Below, piece by piece: positions 31,372 to 46,300 of a stretch of DNA of 64,000 nt; within the stretch, counting starts at the first letter, position 1; each line of letters begins with the position of its first letter. The notes below the pieces were generated by a model. That model saw only the letters and a list, made by a program, of their open reading frames with translations, ran no database searches and was not told the origin of the DNA. Source of the DNA: Apteryx mantelli (lineage: Eukaryota > Chordata > Aves > Apterygiformes > Apterygidae); assembly GCF_036417845.1 (NCBI RefSeq), contig NC_089980.1, positions 53,442,501-53,506,500 of the forward strand, in the 5' to 3' direction. The position numbers were made by a program, and so were the translations under genes.

Positions 31372-34300
31372 CTTAAAAAGAAAATGGAAGAATTGGTGAC
31401 TGGCAGATTGGTTCTAGAGATGCTTGGTTGGTGAATGGGGACAAAATGCAATTCCATAGATGCAGTTCTCACACTGAAGTGCAGAAAGAACCCCCCCCCC
31501 CCCCAAAACAAAACAAAACAAAACAACACACACCATCTTTGGGCTGTTAGTTATATTTATGATCTGTCAATTATTTCAGCTGAAGCATTTCCAGCTCGTT
31601 GTCTGTTTCCTAGTTCCTCTAGTTTGTTAAAGACTCCCTGCTTTCTGCTTCACTAAACCAGAAGGTGGTTGAAAGTCCCAGTGCTGGACTGTAAAGCTTC
31701 TAATCTACATAAAGTTCTGTCACTACAAGAGTATCAGTGACAGACCTAAACCTCCTGTGTCCATGTACAAGAGACTTGTACTTGGTCAGTAACTCTGGCA
31801 AAGTGCCTCTTCTCCCACAGGCAGTGAGAGACAGCTTCCCGTGGCTGGTCTGGTTACCACTGGGAGCTGTGCCTCTGTTACCCGGGTGGCTGGTTCCTCC
31901 ATGCCTTTGTCTGGAAGGCTGTCTTTAGCTGTAGGCTGGATACTAGCCTGGAGTGCACCACCTCTGGCATCCTCCATAGGACTAGTCACTAGGTAGAAAA
32001 CTAATGCAGAGATAGGATGGGAACTGTAAATAGTGAATAGCTAACTTTGCTGAATCATGGTTTGGACTCAGAGTAAGTGACTACATAATTTTAGATAAAT
32101 GAGTGATAGGAACTGGATCTGGATATGTTAGCTTTGGCTAGTGAGCAAGTCTTCATTTTAAGATGATTGATTACACTGATCTACTACAAGCATGTTGTAG
32201 ATATAGGAAGAGCAGTTGAATTACAGATGCTGGAGTCATCTTATAGGATAGTGTTCTTGCAGTGCCTTCCCTTCTCTGAATTATACGCTATCATTCTTGC
32301 GGTGAACTGCTTCTTTCTGGAAGTGTGGGCTAATCCTTTTTACCGTTCTGCAGGGAAAACAGGCTTTCTGTGCCATCCCCAAGTTGTGTTGCATAGGACT
32401 GCAGCAGTTAGGAGGGTTTGCGTAAGCTTTTGGTAACTGGGAAAGCAAATGTCCCTTTCACATCAGGTAAACCCCAAGTCATTTAGCCATGCTACAGAGC
32501 AACCAAAGTCTGAGCAGCTTCTCACTGCCACTGTCACAAACTGCTGCCTGCACTCTCAGGCTTTTCTCTCCCCAGAGCTGGTTAGCTGTTTTTCTAGGCC
32601 ACCTTGCTCTCACACATTTACCAGTAAATGGCACTTAGGCTACTCTTGAAAGAAATAGAGGGCCAAACTTGCAACCCAAAGATCTAAACTCACTTTTCTT
32701 TAAAGGGAGGCACACTGTTGCAGTTCTTAAATTATGTAACTGTTTTCATTGTTGTGTCTTTGATTTCTCTGAATGGCCCTTGGATCCTTACAGTCACTCA
32801 CTGCTGCCTTTTCACTTCAGCTCCCCCTTTGCTCTCCTGCCCTGGCCAATTTATATGAGAATTTGAGCAGAACAATTTGCAGTAGTCTTTTGCAGTGTGA
32901 CATCTCCTTCCTCTAGCTGTTCCTGCTATGGGAAGCAAGTTGTTCCCTCTTGTATCTCACCTGCCCTGTGCCCCCTGTGGTGCAATATTCCATGCTAGAT
33001 CGTCATCGCTGTCGTATCTGCGAGGGTTGTCAAAGAAATAAGATCTGGGACTGAAGCCATGGCTTGGGACCATTCCTGCATTGGCCTGAGGGAAGGGAAA
33101 TGTCAGTCAGTGATTGCAACAGATAAACTGCTTGGTGCCTAACTTCTAAAAGAAGTCACTGCAGACTTACCTCCTGGCTTCTGACATAAAATAGGCAATC
33201 TTAAATTTGCTGTATACAATACCAATCTCTTTGCATTCTCTGTTTCTCCACCTGTATAGAGATAGCCTACTGACCTTAACAATTTTTTTTCCCCTTCCTT
33301 ATAGCTAACAGGTATGACCCACTTCCAAAACCACTCTCCAGTATGGTTCTAGTCTGTCTGCTGAATTCTTGTCTGCCCTGGACAGTTGGTGCTACTAGCC
33401 AGTTGCCTTGAAGTAAGCAGCAGGGAAGCAGCATATTAAGCATGTAAAGAGATCTGGTTTTACCTCCCATGTTTTGGAGCCCTTCCTGCTGGCATGTTAC
33501 CTTCCTCATCTTGGGAACTGATCATACAGAACCTTGGTACCCAGTTAAGAAACTGGCTGAAAGGCCACCGGGACCTCGCTCAGCATTTTCAATGTCTACC
33601 CAGTGTTTCAAGGGCCAAATCCCAAGGAAACATCCCTTGGCAAAATGGAGAAAGGGGTGTATGCATAACTCCTTCATTTACAAAGCATTTTGCTTTTTAT
33701 TTCCCTATGAGTGAGTGTGGAAAACATACAGGATTCAAAGGGTCATTTTGATTCTTGAAACACTGCATAGAGACTATGTGCTAGGACCCAGCTGAGCCTT
33801 TCCCACTGATCCACTGTTTGTACCCCCAGGGAACAGTATTCCCTGCACCTGGTAAACTTGGATGACATTATCTCCTTGGCCTAAAGCAGGAGAAAAGTTT
33901 AACCTCTTATTATTTTTTTTATATGTAAATAACTTTGATACAGATGAACTAAAAACGCATCTCTGTCTCCTCCCCATTTCCCATATTTGTCTGTTGGAAG
34001 GTCTGGCAAGGCAAAGGACCAATCATTACAGTTATCCTGTGTCAGTACCAAAGCACACAGATAGCAAGTCCCAGATTATAATCTTCTTTGAAGAGCAGAG
34101 CTTTAAATCTAAACAGCACTAAGCGTTGCCTCTACTCACACTTTTCATTTCTGAAGTCCTGAATCAAATGTATAAGCAAAGCACAACTATTTCTTGGGGC
34201 TTTTTCCTTTCTACAAATAGAGAATACTCTGGATTTTTACTAAATCAGAGGGGTGTTTTTTAACAAAAAGAGGGTTTGTTTTAATTCTGTCCTCATGCTT

Positions 34301-37300
34301 TTTGGGCAAATACTGCTGGGCCATTTGGTACTTAACAGTTTACTGAACAGATTAGACTACAGTCCTGTGGCCCTTGGTCTCCCTCTTGTGGCAAATTTGC
34401 ATTGAAGTTCAGTTTTGCCTTGCTACAGAATCTTTCGGGGTTTTTTGTTTCTTTCTTTTAACATTGTTTTCAGTTTTCTTCTTACAATGATGTTTTCTAG
34501 CAAAAATGTTGTTGTTCTGTGTAGAAAAATTTCACCAATGACTGATCTGCTATGGCAGATAATGTTCACCCTAAAAGGTACCCATAAAAGAAGTGGTATC
34601 ACTGATTGACTCTTCTGAACTGTATCTTTAATAAGTTTGAGATTTAAGGCTTTCTGCAAACCGAAATACAAAAATATAATATTGTCTGCTAACTGCAGTG
34701 CTTGTCTTTGACTTGTGAGAGAAAACTGCCTGTTTGACTTCATTGGAGCTCTCATCTGAGTAGGATTCCAAGTCCTTATGTGGTCAGTTTTTTGGAAAGG
34801 AAGATCAGACATGTCCCTTACTTTTCTTCTCTTGTGATTCTCTTTCACACTGTCCTAAATTGACCACCAGGTCTAGCCTTGCTAAACTGACTTTAAATAA
34901 AATGAGATCTCTTTGTACTCACATTTCAGATGAGCAGCACTATTGGGCTGTCTTTTTTAAAAATATTGATTCTTTTCTTTACAATTGTCCAGGGCTAATT
35001 CCTTGGCAGGAGTGGCTCTGAGATTTTTTTTGGAAGGACACTGGAGTAAAGGGTAGGTTTCCTAGTGTGATGTCATGAGTCACAGGTGAACAGTAAGAAT
35101 GGCTTACTGGTACTGTTAACTTACTGTTACCCTTTCAGGTGGGGAGTTGTTATTTCCTTGTTAGGTTTGACTTTATTATTGTCTCTGAAATTTGTGTGTG
35201 AGAATAAAGACGTGTCCTTACCTAACAAGTTATTCTATGAATTGCTTCACTTACTTGTGAATTTGCCATTTGCATCCTCCTTGGGGAATATTAGCTTTGG
35301 TTTGGTTTGTCCTACAGAAACAGATATGTTACCCAGGTAATCCTAGAGCAGTGCTGATATTCTGCATGTGCCTGCCAACGTATCCCATGCTAACCTGGAG
35401 AGGTTGCCTGTGGCTACAAGAAGACACTTGTCCATCTATTAATTATGTTACAGATAGTGAGAACATTTAAAGGTATCCTTACAACTCTCACCTTAATCTC
35501 TGTTCTACTGAAAGAGCCAACAAAAATGTCAGCTAGTGCTTGTTATCGGTGTTTGACATGGAAATAATTCAATGTGCACAATCCATATACCATTAAACAG
35601 TTAGCAGGCAATCATTTTCATTGCTATCTATCTATGTGATAAAAGACCCTAAGTTTGGATAGCACACTTATTTTCCACTGACTCAAGTAAGGACCATATT
35701 AACCCAAAAGGAAGATGACCCTGAGTTTAAACCAATTCCTGATTTTTACGGTAAACTACTTGTCTGTCTTCTGGGTAAATATGACGAGTTTCTCCCATGA
35801 GGACTTAGTATGAAGAAGTGGGAAGCTTGGGTTGTTTTTATTCTGCCAAAGACACTGTGAAAAAGAGAAGTTAAAATGTAAAGCAAAAGCTCCCCCAGAA
35901 GCTGCACTCCCCAGACCTGCCTGGACATTACGTTACCAAAATATATAACAAGTTCTACTCACTAGATCTTTTGTAGGGTTTCGGACACGGAAGAAATACA
36001 CAACCAAGGAAGTTGGCAACAGCTCCCAGATGAAAAGGATCACTCCAAACACAATGTAACCTGCATCTCCCAGCTGACATTTCAGATCTGCCTGTTGAAA
36101 TGTCAAAGAGAAAAATGTTTACAAATGAAAATGGCAGCTTGTTTAAAAGGTGCAGGAGGCAACATATCTTATTATAAAGACCTATACTTAAGCAGCTGAA
36201 ATGCTTGACAGCATGGCCAGAAACTCCATCTGGTAAAGCTGGATTAACCTGGCTAATGATTAAAGGCCTATTAAAAAGAATCAATATTTCATGTTGCTGG
36301 GTACACGGCTTCCCTTTCCTTCTAGTTTCCTCCTCCCTCTTTCGCCTCCTCCTATTTCTCCTTTCACAAAAATCTAAGTTCAGTGGTTGCTTGCCAGGTT
36401 TTCTGACTGGGAAGAAAGTATTAAAATCAGGGTAATGAGAAACTAGTCTTCTAGCCCCTTTCCAGGTGAGAATAATATGTGAAGGAACAAACAATGCCTA
36501 AGCCTTCAAGGGCATTGCTGAAAATCTGGCTTAAAAATTAAGGGTTGGATCCCTCCAAGTTGGTGTACGTTGTTAGCTTAAACAACTGTGCTGTTACTCT
36601 AGTGTTATCTTTGAACTCCTAGCTACCTTTCTCTCTATCGTTCACTGTAGTTGCAGAAGGCAAATCCTGTCCTTTCATGTGTTTTGTACAGGGGAAAGAG
36701 GGGGAATGTTTCTGACAGGTGACCTGAGGAACTACCACAATACAAAAATGGGGCTGCACTATTAAAAGTGACTATTTATTCTGGTATCAACATGAGCACC
36801 TGCCCCTTCAGTTCCAGGCCCTTTTCATATGGCTCAAATTGTTTGCCCCAAAATCAAGGCAGCCCTAATGTCACGTGTCAGATTGGATGTTCAAAAAGCA
36901 ACAGTGGTGTTCTAGGTCCTAAAGTACTCCAGTAAGTTCCCTAAAATTGTGGCCTCATGTGGGAAACTGGACCAAATATTTTGGCTATAAAGTCCCAGCA
37001 CCTGTATTCCAGGTCGGCAGCAGTCAGCACAAGAGGTGTCTGCACTGCAAATGCCTAAGAGTGTTGCAGCCACCGCAACACTCCAGGTCCCAACAACAGA
37101 AGGTAAATTCAGGAGAGGAATCGCAGCCTAGTGCCTTTCTGCCTCAAATTAATGCCTTTTAATCACATGGAGTGGCACAGCCTAGCTGCACTCCTCTCAG
37201 CTACGCTGCAGCAGGGGAGATCAGCCATCCCTTGACATACTCTGCTCAAGTAACTCTTAATGAGGTCCTCTAGGCATTCCTACCCTACTGCTTACCTACT

Positions 37301-40300
37301 TATTTGCAATTGTATCTACCACTCAGCAGAAAACTGTAATGGCTCCAGCTTTGCTCAGCCATCCTGGCACTACAAGGCACCTGGATGGCTGGGAACACGG
37401 CTTGTGCTCTGCAGATGCTTGCTGAGACGGGGGGGGAAACACTGGGTGTCTGGGGCTTTGAGGACAAACAAAATCTACTCATGGTCCAGACCTGGATCAG
37501 AGCCTGCCATTCTGGCCAGCCTTGAAAGAGTTGGAAAACTACTGAGACCTGAACATTATCCTCTCAACTCGTAAGGTGATTTTTTTTTTAAGTCTAAATC
37601 TACATTTTTCAATGTAAGAAAGGAGTTGGATGCCCAAACTTCATAAAATTCAACAAAGAATCACCTGCTCATATCCTCAGGCACTTTTATCACTGTTAGT
37701 TTTCAATCAATCATCATCTGAATTGTCATTTGCAATTAAAAGCTGACAAAAATCATAGTATGAGATTGCATGACTGATAGAATTAATGTAAATAACCCCA
37801 CTGCACTGGATGACAATGGAAGATTTTACAACAGCTTCAGAATTTAACATTTTAGTGGAATCAAGTACTGTTTTTCTTCCTCTCCAAATACAGTACATTC
37901 TTTCTAATGGACAAACCACTCTTTTCTAAACAAAAGGATTTCATTTTTTGAACATTATAATCATGGTAAATAAAATACAATAACTAAAAGACTGATTTTT
38001 TAAATTGTTTGGTTAATGCACTATTTTAGCACTGTTTCCCCTCCCCCCCCCCCTTATGCTGCTATTACCAGAAATTTATATTCCTGGAACAAAGCCATCT
38101 TAGTTTATTCAACAAGAAAAATCAATAGGATTTTATTATATAAGTGCCTCTTGTCATAGCATTTTGAAAATTAGCCATCACATATAGAATGAGTTTTTCT
38201 CATCAGCACTTATTTTCATACTTGCCTGATCAGATACATTGTACCAATCATAATCAAAAGAATTGACTTTCTTGGTTTGAGAAAATGATAAGATGAACAA
38301 GTTGTAACAGGCTCGTGAGGTATAAAGTAGTATAACAGTCACTCCTATACTTGTCACCTGACAGACAGATGAGCCCTAGAAGAGATTTAAACATAGGTTA
38401 TTATTCATAAAGGAAGTTGACAAGAACATTGTTTTGCATGGACTTGGGGGTTGTCATGCTACTCTGCCTAATGTGACTGATTATTTTTCTCTTTCCTTTT
38501 ATTATATTTGATCACTATAACATTTTCCAGCTGATGGTAGCAGCTCCAGCCCCCACCAAAATGGGCTGTGTCTCATTCCTGCTAATGTCATAGAAGTGCT
38601 ATTTTCAGAGCAATGGAAGCACATAAGAATTACACATGGTATCAGATGGAGCAAGAGAATTCAGCCTCCAGCTCTGCATTAGCTGTAGAGCATCCTGTAT
38701 CAGATGCTGGCTAGCTAGTATGATGCAGCCTTGCATCTTTTTACAGCTGCTTGCTGTGCACCTATTTCCCCCTCTAAGTAAAGAGCAGATAGTAATAGTC
38801 TGCAGTTAAACACAGTGCAGACAGGAGCAGAACATCCTGCCTTACCTAACGTCAGCATGGAGGTGACAAGGTAGGAGCACAGCCTACAAGTGCAGTGACC
38901 ACAGCAGGGCAGTCTGTGAGTGGGAGTTCCAGCATGGGGGGAGGAAGGAGACTACAGAGTGTGAAATCAAGACAGTTTCTTAGTCCTAGGGAAGAAAATG
39001 GACAGAGCAAGGGAAACAGCCTAGTCCTGTGGCAGGAACGAGAGAGGCACCCCACTGCTGTGCACAGGACTCAGGGTGTGGAGAGACCAGCACAGGAGGG
39101 CTGACAGTTGTTGCAACAGCAAGAAAGGAAGGGATCCGGGAGCCAACACTACAGGATCAGTGTGTGATCATGGAGGCAGTCATATGCACAAAAATGGGAC
39201 TGGCTTTGAAAGAAGAAGCTCAAAGGAAATTCTGTGCAGTTAGCCCTGGAGTAGTGCCTTGCACAGCCAGAGCAGGAAAGACAGGTTAGTGCTTTGTGCC
39301 CTTTTAGAGGAACAAAATGCCTTGAGTTTGTTTGCTTCACTAGCCCTCCCCTTTCCCTCTTCCAGCAGAGACACACACCATGTAGATGGGCTCCTCTCAT
39401 CTACGTGAGAAAGAGGAACCAAGAGGGCAGTTGCTCCTCTTCTCATAGGACCCTTTGTAGCAGTGCAGGAGGCATGAAGGTCTACATCCCATTCCCTCCA
39501 CTCAAACACTCTGCTTCCTGATTTACAGGCAGTAGAGGTCCGAACAGCCATGGCAGGTAGATCACACATGTACCAGAGTGGTTACTGAAGTATAGGAAGT
39601 CACCATGCCTGAAGCCCTGGCCTTCAGGAGAGTACCAGACTCCCTCTGCTGCTCATCCCTGCTTGTGGCTGTTGTCCTGTGGCTCTGCTAGCCAACCTCC
39701 TCCAGCTGGGTGTTCTCTGATGTCATTAAAGAGGAGTTCAGGGACTGGCCAAAAAAGCTAGCAGAAAATTAGTTTGCCTTCTTTCCCACCAAAATAAATA
39801 AAACACATATGAATTCAGAGAACAGCCAGGCTCAGGAACATTATGAAACCCACAGTGCAGTCAATCTCTCTGACTCCCTGCTTAAAACACTGCTGGAACT
39901 GCCCCATCAAAGGGGCTATAACCTGCACTGATGTCAGAAGTGAGCCAAGAGCCTGCTGTCATATGTGAATTGAGACCAGAAATATAGTATGTGGTGGTGA
40001 AAGCAGTGGCAAGACCAGCAAGCAAGAAATGCCACAAAGAGGAAATGTTTGCTAGGCACTTCTCTATTCTTCTTCTGTATTAGCAAGTCAGCGATGCTGT
40101 CATGGAAACCAAGGGTGAAAGAGCACAGAGAAGCTGCTGACTGGCACATACTGTATCCCAGTTCAGTGGCATTTACAGACATGGGACAGCAGAACTATAG
40201 AGCAGAAAGGGGCTGGTATTTCCCTATATGTGTTTCCCCATATAGCTGTCATTCTTGGGAGAGAGCTTGTGGTGCAGGGACTTTAACATTTAAATATGCT

Positions 40301-43300
40301 GCAGGTTTAACAAACTTTAAACCCACCAAGTACAAAAAAAAAAAGAAGAAACATGTCCTATTTTCACTGTCAGTCAAATGTACATGGTGGCTTGGTGAAG
40401 GGAGAATGCCAGGGTAAAGCAAAGGCAGAGGAATCCTTTCTCAGTCACAGGTCGCTACAGAAGAGGGGAGCCCTGCACTGGTAGCACATCCAGCCCAAGG
40501 CAGCAGCTAAAGGGAGGGCTCTGCACCTCCTCTGTGCTGTCTTAACCTTGGCTTGGAGAGCCAGGTCTGTCCCCTAGGCCAGACCACATAAGGGAATACA
40601 GCATGTCTGCATGAGTTTTCACCTGTTTACCAATCCCTATCTCTGTACACCCCAGAGTGCACATTATCTCCAACTCTACTTCTGTCACATCACTGCAGAA
40701 AATGGATTTTTCTTTTTACCTAGTGTTTCAGCACAACGGTAGCAGATTAAACTAGGATGTTTTTTCACTGCTGGCTCCAGCCTTCTGTGTCCATAAATAT
40801 GTGCAGTCAAATCCTACTGGAAGTCCCCAGAGGAACTCCAATTTCAGGTCAGCAGAAAGAAGTAAAGCTCTCATTAATTCTCATTTCCACATTCAAACTT
40901 CCATCAAGTGAGTGTTCTCTTTTCCTTTCTGTAGTAATGTCAGAGTTTGTTTGTTTTTTTGTGAAATAGCTTGAAATAGAGAAGATCAGGTTTCCAGCAG
41001 GAGGAGGAAACGGAACAAAGTAATCTACCAAAGCCTCCCTTAGGTTAACACTGCTTTGTTACAGAGATTTATGCTTCTGAGATTTGCAATAGTAGAAAAC
41101 CTTTTCTTACTAGTAAAAATAATCCATTGCTCATGCCCTTTGGTCAGCAAATGACAGATTTGAAAGAAACAAACAAACTAAGCTGCGTTTTTAAATCTTC
41201 CGTTCAGCCATGAACTTTCAGTTGTGCAGTAAGGCCAGATTTGATTAAACAGGAAAAATATTCCCATCATCTGATTAAGCAAATGGAGAGAAGAATCTTA
41301 TTGTAAGATTTTCTAAATACTAGCTGAAAAGTAATTTTTTTGAAAGGTTTGCTATGGTAATCGGTATTGGTTAAACTCTATTTTTTAAGATTTAACCATT
41401 TACTGCAAATTGTGTGATGCCACCAGTAAACCCAGCCGTTTGACCACAGAATGTGTTCAAAGCTGTCAACCTAACAATATTTCTTTAAGAAACATTCTGT
41501 AATAAAAGAGACTTTTTCCCCCTTCTACCCACTGGACTGAATTTGTAATGCTTAAGTCTTTTAAAATGCACTCTCACTATCTATAGGACAGTATACAAAT
41601 TCATAAAGGGAGGTTCATATTCCTCTTTCTGGCTTATCTTCAGCACACTGCTACTTTAAATATTTAAAATAATCAGCCAATAATTTGACAAGGTGAAGGA
41701 TCCTGAAGTATAGACCACCTTTATGTAGTAGTACTGAAATGAAGTGGTTTTCAGTTGGGGGTCTGGAGAAAGCAGCATCCAACTGGAAAACAGCTGTGAG
41801 AAACTCCAGCTACCATGTTCTGTAAATTCTTTGTCTCACAACACTGTATTTTGAGGTCTCTGGTATTAGCCAAAAGCACCTTTGCTACAACCTACTATTT
41901 AGTATCTCTGTGGGCAGGATGGACAGCCAGGTGCAAGCTGTGAAGTTTAAGGCCTCCAGCTCTCAGGGGATCTAAAGAATTGTAGGCCTTTGCCTTGCAC
42001 TGCCATTGTCTCCGAGAAGGTACTGTAAAAGAACTGAAAATGTACCTTACCTTGGACTCCAAGTAAATGTTGGCTAAAGACATCTTGGAAATCTTATACA
42101 GGCAGATGGAGAGTGAGACAGCACACAGCACAAACAACGTGTCATTAATTGCCACCCGGACAGAGACAATGACTTTTCTCTCTGAATTCTCTGTTCTCAC
42201 CAATACCGCACATGTTAAATTCACCAAGAGGAAGAGGAGACTTATGAAAAGAGAAGCCAGGTAGAGGGGCAACCTGGGAGGGTGAGGAGAAAACAGAGTT
42301 TTAGCAACATTGTTCAGCAAGTGTCAGTCATGAGATTGGTGCTGCACTCTGAGCGATGGAAGCACACATCTTGGGGCTGCGAGAGCTCGCATAGAAACCA
42401 GCTGCCCAAGCCTAAATCAAAGTGCTCCAGCTTGCTGGAGATGAACATCGCTCATTTCAAACCTGCTTTTGAAGTTCTACAGTGTAAGAACTTTAGGCCA
42501 TAAGAAACTAATGGCAAGCAACAAAACATGAACGTGTCTGTAGCAGAAATACAATGGCACAGTTCTTAAAAATGACTTTAAAAATGCATGTGCTTTCTTA
42601 GAGTGTACACATCATACAGCACAGACCTATTCTTACACGACTATTCACTTGCATGAGAAACCTTGTAAAAGGTTGAGCTGCTTGGAAAGGACCAGTTTTG
42701 ATCTTGGTTTTAGTACATGATTATTCCCATGAACAGCATCACTGACTGCCTGTGTCTGCAGTCAGACTGCATATTAAATTAACGAAGTGTCTAATAGGAG
42801 GAAAAATCTCTCAGGTACTAGCTCCCCAGCTCCTTTCTCTGTCCCTTTTCCTAAATATTTTGATCATGAGCAGCTTTTTGAAAGGAGAATCAAGAATTTT
42901 AAATATGCACATTGATTCTGAATTGGCATTTGCCATCCATGCCAGGCAAAGGGTTCATTTGCACAACCACAGGAGCAGAGCTGGAACAGAAATGTGAGAG
43001 AGAGAGAAGCCCAGAAGCTGGGCTGTTTTCCCCCATCTCTTTTATCCATCTCCCCAGCACTGATACCTGCAATACCAGTATGGCATATACTGAAGGAAGG
43101 CTGTTTTTAATTTCTCTTTACTCCTACACACAGCTGCAGAGCTCTTCATTAAAAAAAAAATGAAGTGTGTTTCCATTTCTGGTGTTGCTTATTTCATTAT
43201 CACTGCTGACCAAAGCAATTTCAGGTAAGGTTCATGAACTGCAGTCACTGAACAAGAGCTTTTGGTCCCCAGCTCTTCATGTCTGCTGGGAATTTTGAAT

Positions 43301-46300
43301 TTGGCTGATAGGAAATGCCCAGATTATCTCTGAGGAATCGAAATCTGATTGTTTAAAAATACTTTCACCCAGTGGTGATCTTTTATTTCCACATGCTCAT
43401 ATCCTTTTGGGATGGTATCAACCCACCCATAAAACTGAAGAACAGCTGGCTTTTTTTGAGGACAGGAAAGGAAGGGGTACATCTCTGAGACCCTTCGGAT
43501 GTGTAACTGGGAGAACTGAAAGCCTAAAAGTCTGTTTGTGTTTATGAATCAATGCCCTTGTTCTCAGTTATATCTGGCAGTGAGCAGGGCTGCTGTCTTT
43601 TCTTGGTCAGCCATGGAAATTTCCTCTTGAGGGGGAAGATTATACTCATTCTTAACTTTCTGGAGGAGGGCTCTGGTTTTAGGATAAGTGGCTGCAGATT
43701 GCTCTTATAAACCTCACACTCTAATGCTGGAATCAGTGCAGTCCTGAAGCTCCTCTCTCACATGGCTTCCTCTGGAGAACTCAGTTCCCAGTTGTAGTGG
43801 TAGTATCTTTACAGCTTGTATTTATTAATACTTCAAAAGTCTTTAAGTGATGGTCATGTGTCTTCCTTCCCCTCCTCTCCCAAAGCCCATTTAATGGATT
43901 CATCTCTGCTCCCTGACTGCAATGCAGGTAAAATATTCTCGTGAGGGTCAGGCTCGAGGAGGAAAGGCTGGCTCTCACACCTTGCCTGCCTGTAAGAAGA
44001 ACATGCTCCCTTGTTGCTCAGCTTAGTCAGGAGGACCTTCTGCTTCAGTGCAGCCTGCATGTCCTTGATGGTGGCTTGCCACCAGTGAGGCTTAGAGGCT
44101 TCCAGGCCAGGCTCCTCCTTGCCTGGGTCCAGCAAAAAAAAGCACTGTAACGCTGTCATGCCCACACACTCTTGTATGTGCCAGGGTGAGCTGTCATGGC
44201 CAGCCAGTTGTGCAGCTCTTCACATAATGATCTTCCATCCCCCTTATTAACATGATGCGGCTGGGGAAACGGCTGCCTATTTTGACAACAGAGGCGTTGT
44301 TGCTGAGCCTCTGAATAAGCACCGATGGAGATGAAGGCTACATCTCTCAGGGCAGTTTTAGGATCTCTGCAGCTGCAGAAAGCATTACTGCCTCACTTAA
44401 AGGCAAAATGTGTCACTAAATCTCAGCTACCAGGGCACCTACAAGGGTTGAATAAACATTTTTTTAGAAAACAGAAAGGCAGGGCAGGGAGATGCTCCCA
44501 CATTACACCAGCGACTATTTGTCCAACCTATTGCGCATAATCCTCATTTTGGGGCTGGTCCCTGAAAAGGAGCTCTGTGTAATAAAAAGCTCTGTGGAAG
44601 GCATGTGCTAGGGTGTTCTGCTCTTACTGTGCCAGCCTGGATGCACCCTCTAAGTTCTTCTTTGAACCTAAAATCAAACTTCAGCTGAATGCAGTGAGTT
44701 TTGGCTGGCTTATCAGGAAAATCTGTGTGAAACTACTGCATTTTGTATGTGGTTTCCTCAGAAACCATACAGGGTCTGAGGCTTGTGTGTAACCAGGCAT
44801 GCACACACAGAACAGTAAGCCTCACCCAAACCCAGTGATTTTAAGAAATCCCCAAGCCCAGGGAGACATGCAGCAGGGCTATTTAAATACAAAGGTGGGT
44901 TGTCACAGGCCTGGCCATAAGCTCTTTTGCTATAGTGACTAACAACATGAAGGCTGTGCTGAGTAAAGTTCGCTTTAGATTCTGGATCTCTGTCAGCATT
45001 TTATCATTTTTTTCCTTATCTGGAAAGATTCTGATTTCTGAGGCCTGTGTCAATACACAGATGCAGTCCTACTTCACTGCTGCCCGGTTCCTGTAGTCGT
45101 TACCTATAGCAGGAATGACAACACCAGGCAACAAGGCCTGACATTTATTAAAGAAAATAAAAAAAAATCAAAAAGTGAACATTCGGCAATGAAGAAAAAT
45201 CAAATTCAGTAAGTGCAGACTCTAGCTCCTGTCTGTAGGCCAAAATCATTCGTCTCTCACTGGCCTATTATAGTTAATACGCAGTGGTGTATCAACTATC
45301 TGGGTGTGTATGTATTTACACCACTTCAGTTACCCTGTACAAGAAAGGAAACCAGGTCAGCTTTATATGGCCCTTATATGCAAGCTAACCACATCCATGC
45401 TAAGAGCTGCAGACATTAAAACAAAATGCTAATCAGGTCCTTCACCAGTAGAGCTGCACAAGAGGAAGAAGGCTAGGCCAGACCTGAGAGTGCTCTGTTA
45501 GAAATGCAGTAGACGAGAGGCAGGGTAGACATGAAGCTGTTGTGGGATAGGTAGTCTGTACAAGAATAACTCAGGTCACAATACATAAGTATTTAGGAAT
45601 GGAAATGCTCCAAGAGCTATGTGCAGGGTGCTGAAGTACTCATTCCATACCCATGACCCATTGAAGCCCCCTTTGCTTAAAGACACTTTCAAGCATTTTT
45701 TCAAGAACAAAGCCTTGCCACAAACACCAGTAGCAGATGAGGTTCAAACCTCCTGTCTCACCTTCAAAGCCAGCCAGGAACATGCTCACAGACCTGCCTC
45801 ACACCACCCTGTCCTACGGCCCAGGCTTTCTGCAAAGCCTTCCTCTTTGTTCCTCCTGGCTCTGTGTATTGTCAGAGGCAGGCATGCCCCGCACTCATTC
45901 TGGGGGCTGGCTGGGGACCTGGCTGGTGTGTGTCATGGTTGTCAGCCAGCCCACACTCCTGGGTTTCCTTCCCACAGAAACCAAAGGGGAATGCCGATCT
46001 GTGTGCCACGGTGCTGACCATGGAGCATCCGGCTCTTGCCCCTTGTGGTTTGGGATGTGGCCAAGGTGTGCACACAGACCCACTAACTTGGAAGCATTCC
46101 TGGGTCCACCAAACAGATGCAGCCTTTCTGTTCTCATCTTTACATTTGCTGCGTCAGCTGCTCTCCAGCAAGGAGCCCTCATCCCTCACTCAGCCGGCAA
46201 ACCCTGCCTGGCCCATACTGGTTACCAGCCCCAGCACAGCCCACCCCAACCCTGCTCTCATTGTACATCCTACCAAACACAGTTTCTGAAACACTTGCTC

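Noticed and set aside
35955..36494. 179-codon minus-strand frame
   Set aside because: Read-through from intron into GPR137B exon 5. Only the part at 35963-36091 is coding, and it is read in another frame of the spliced gene.
43854..44165. 103-codon minus frame in a GPR137B intron
   Set aside because: Varied composition, but no recognised family, splice context or signals; kept as chance.
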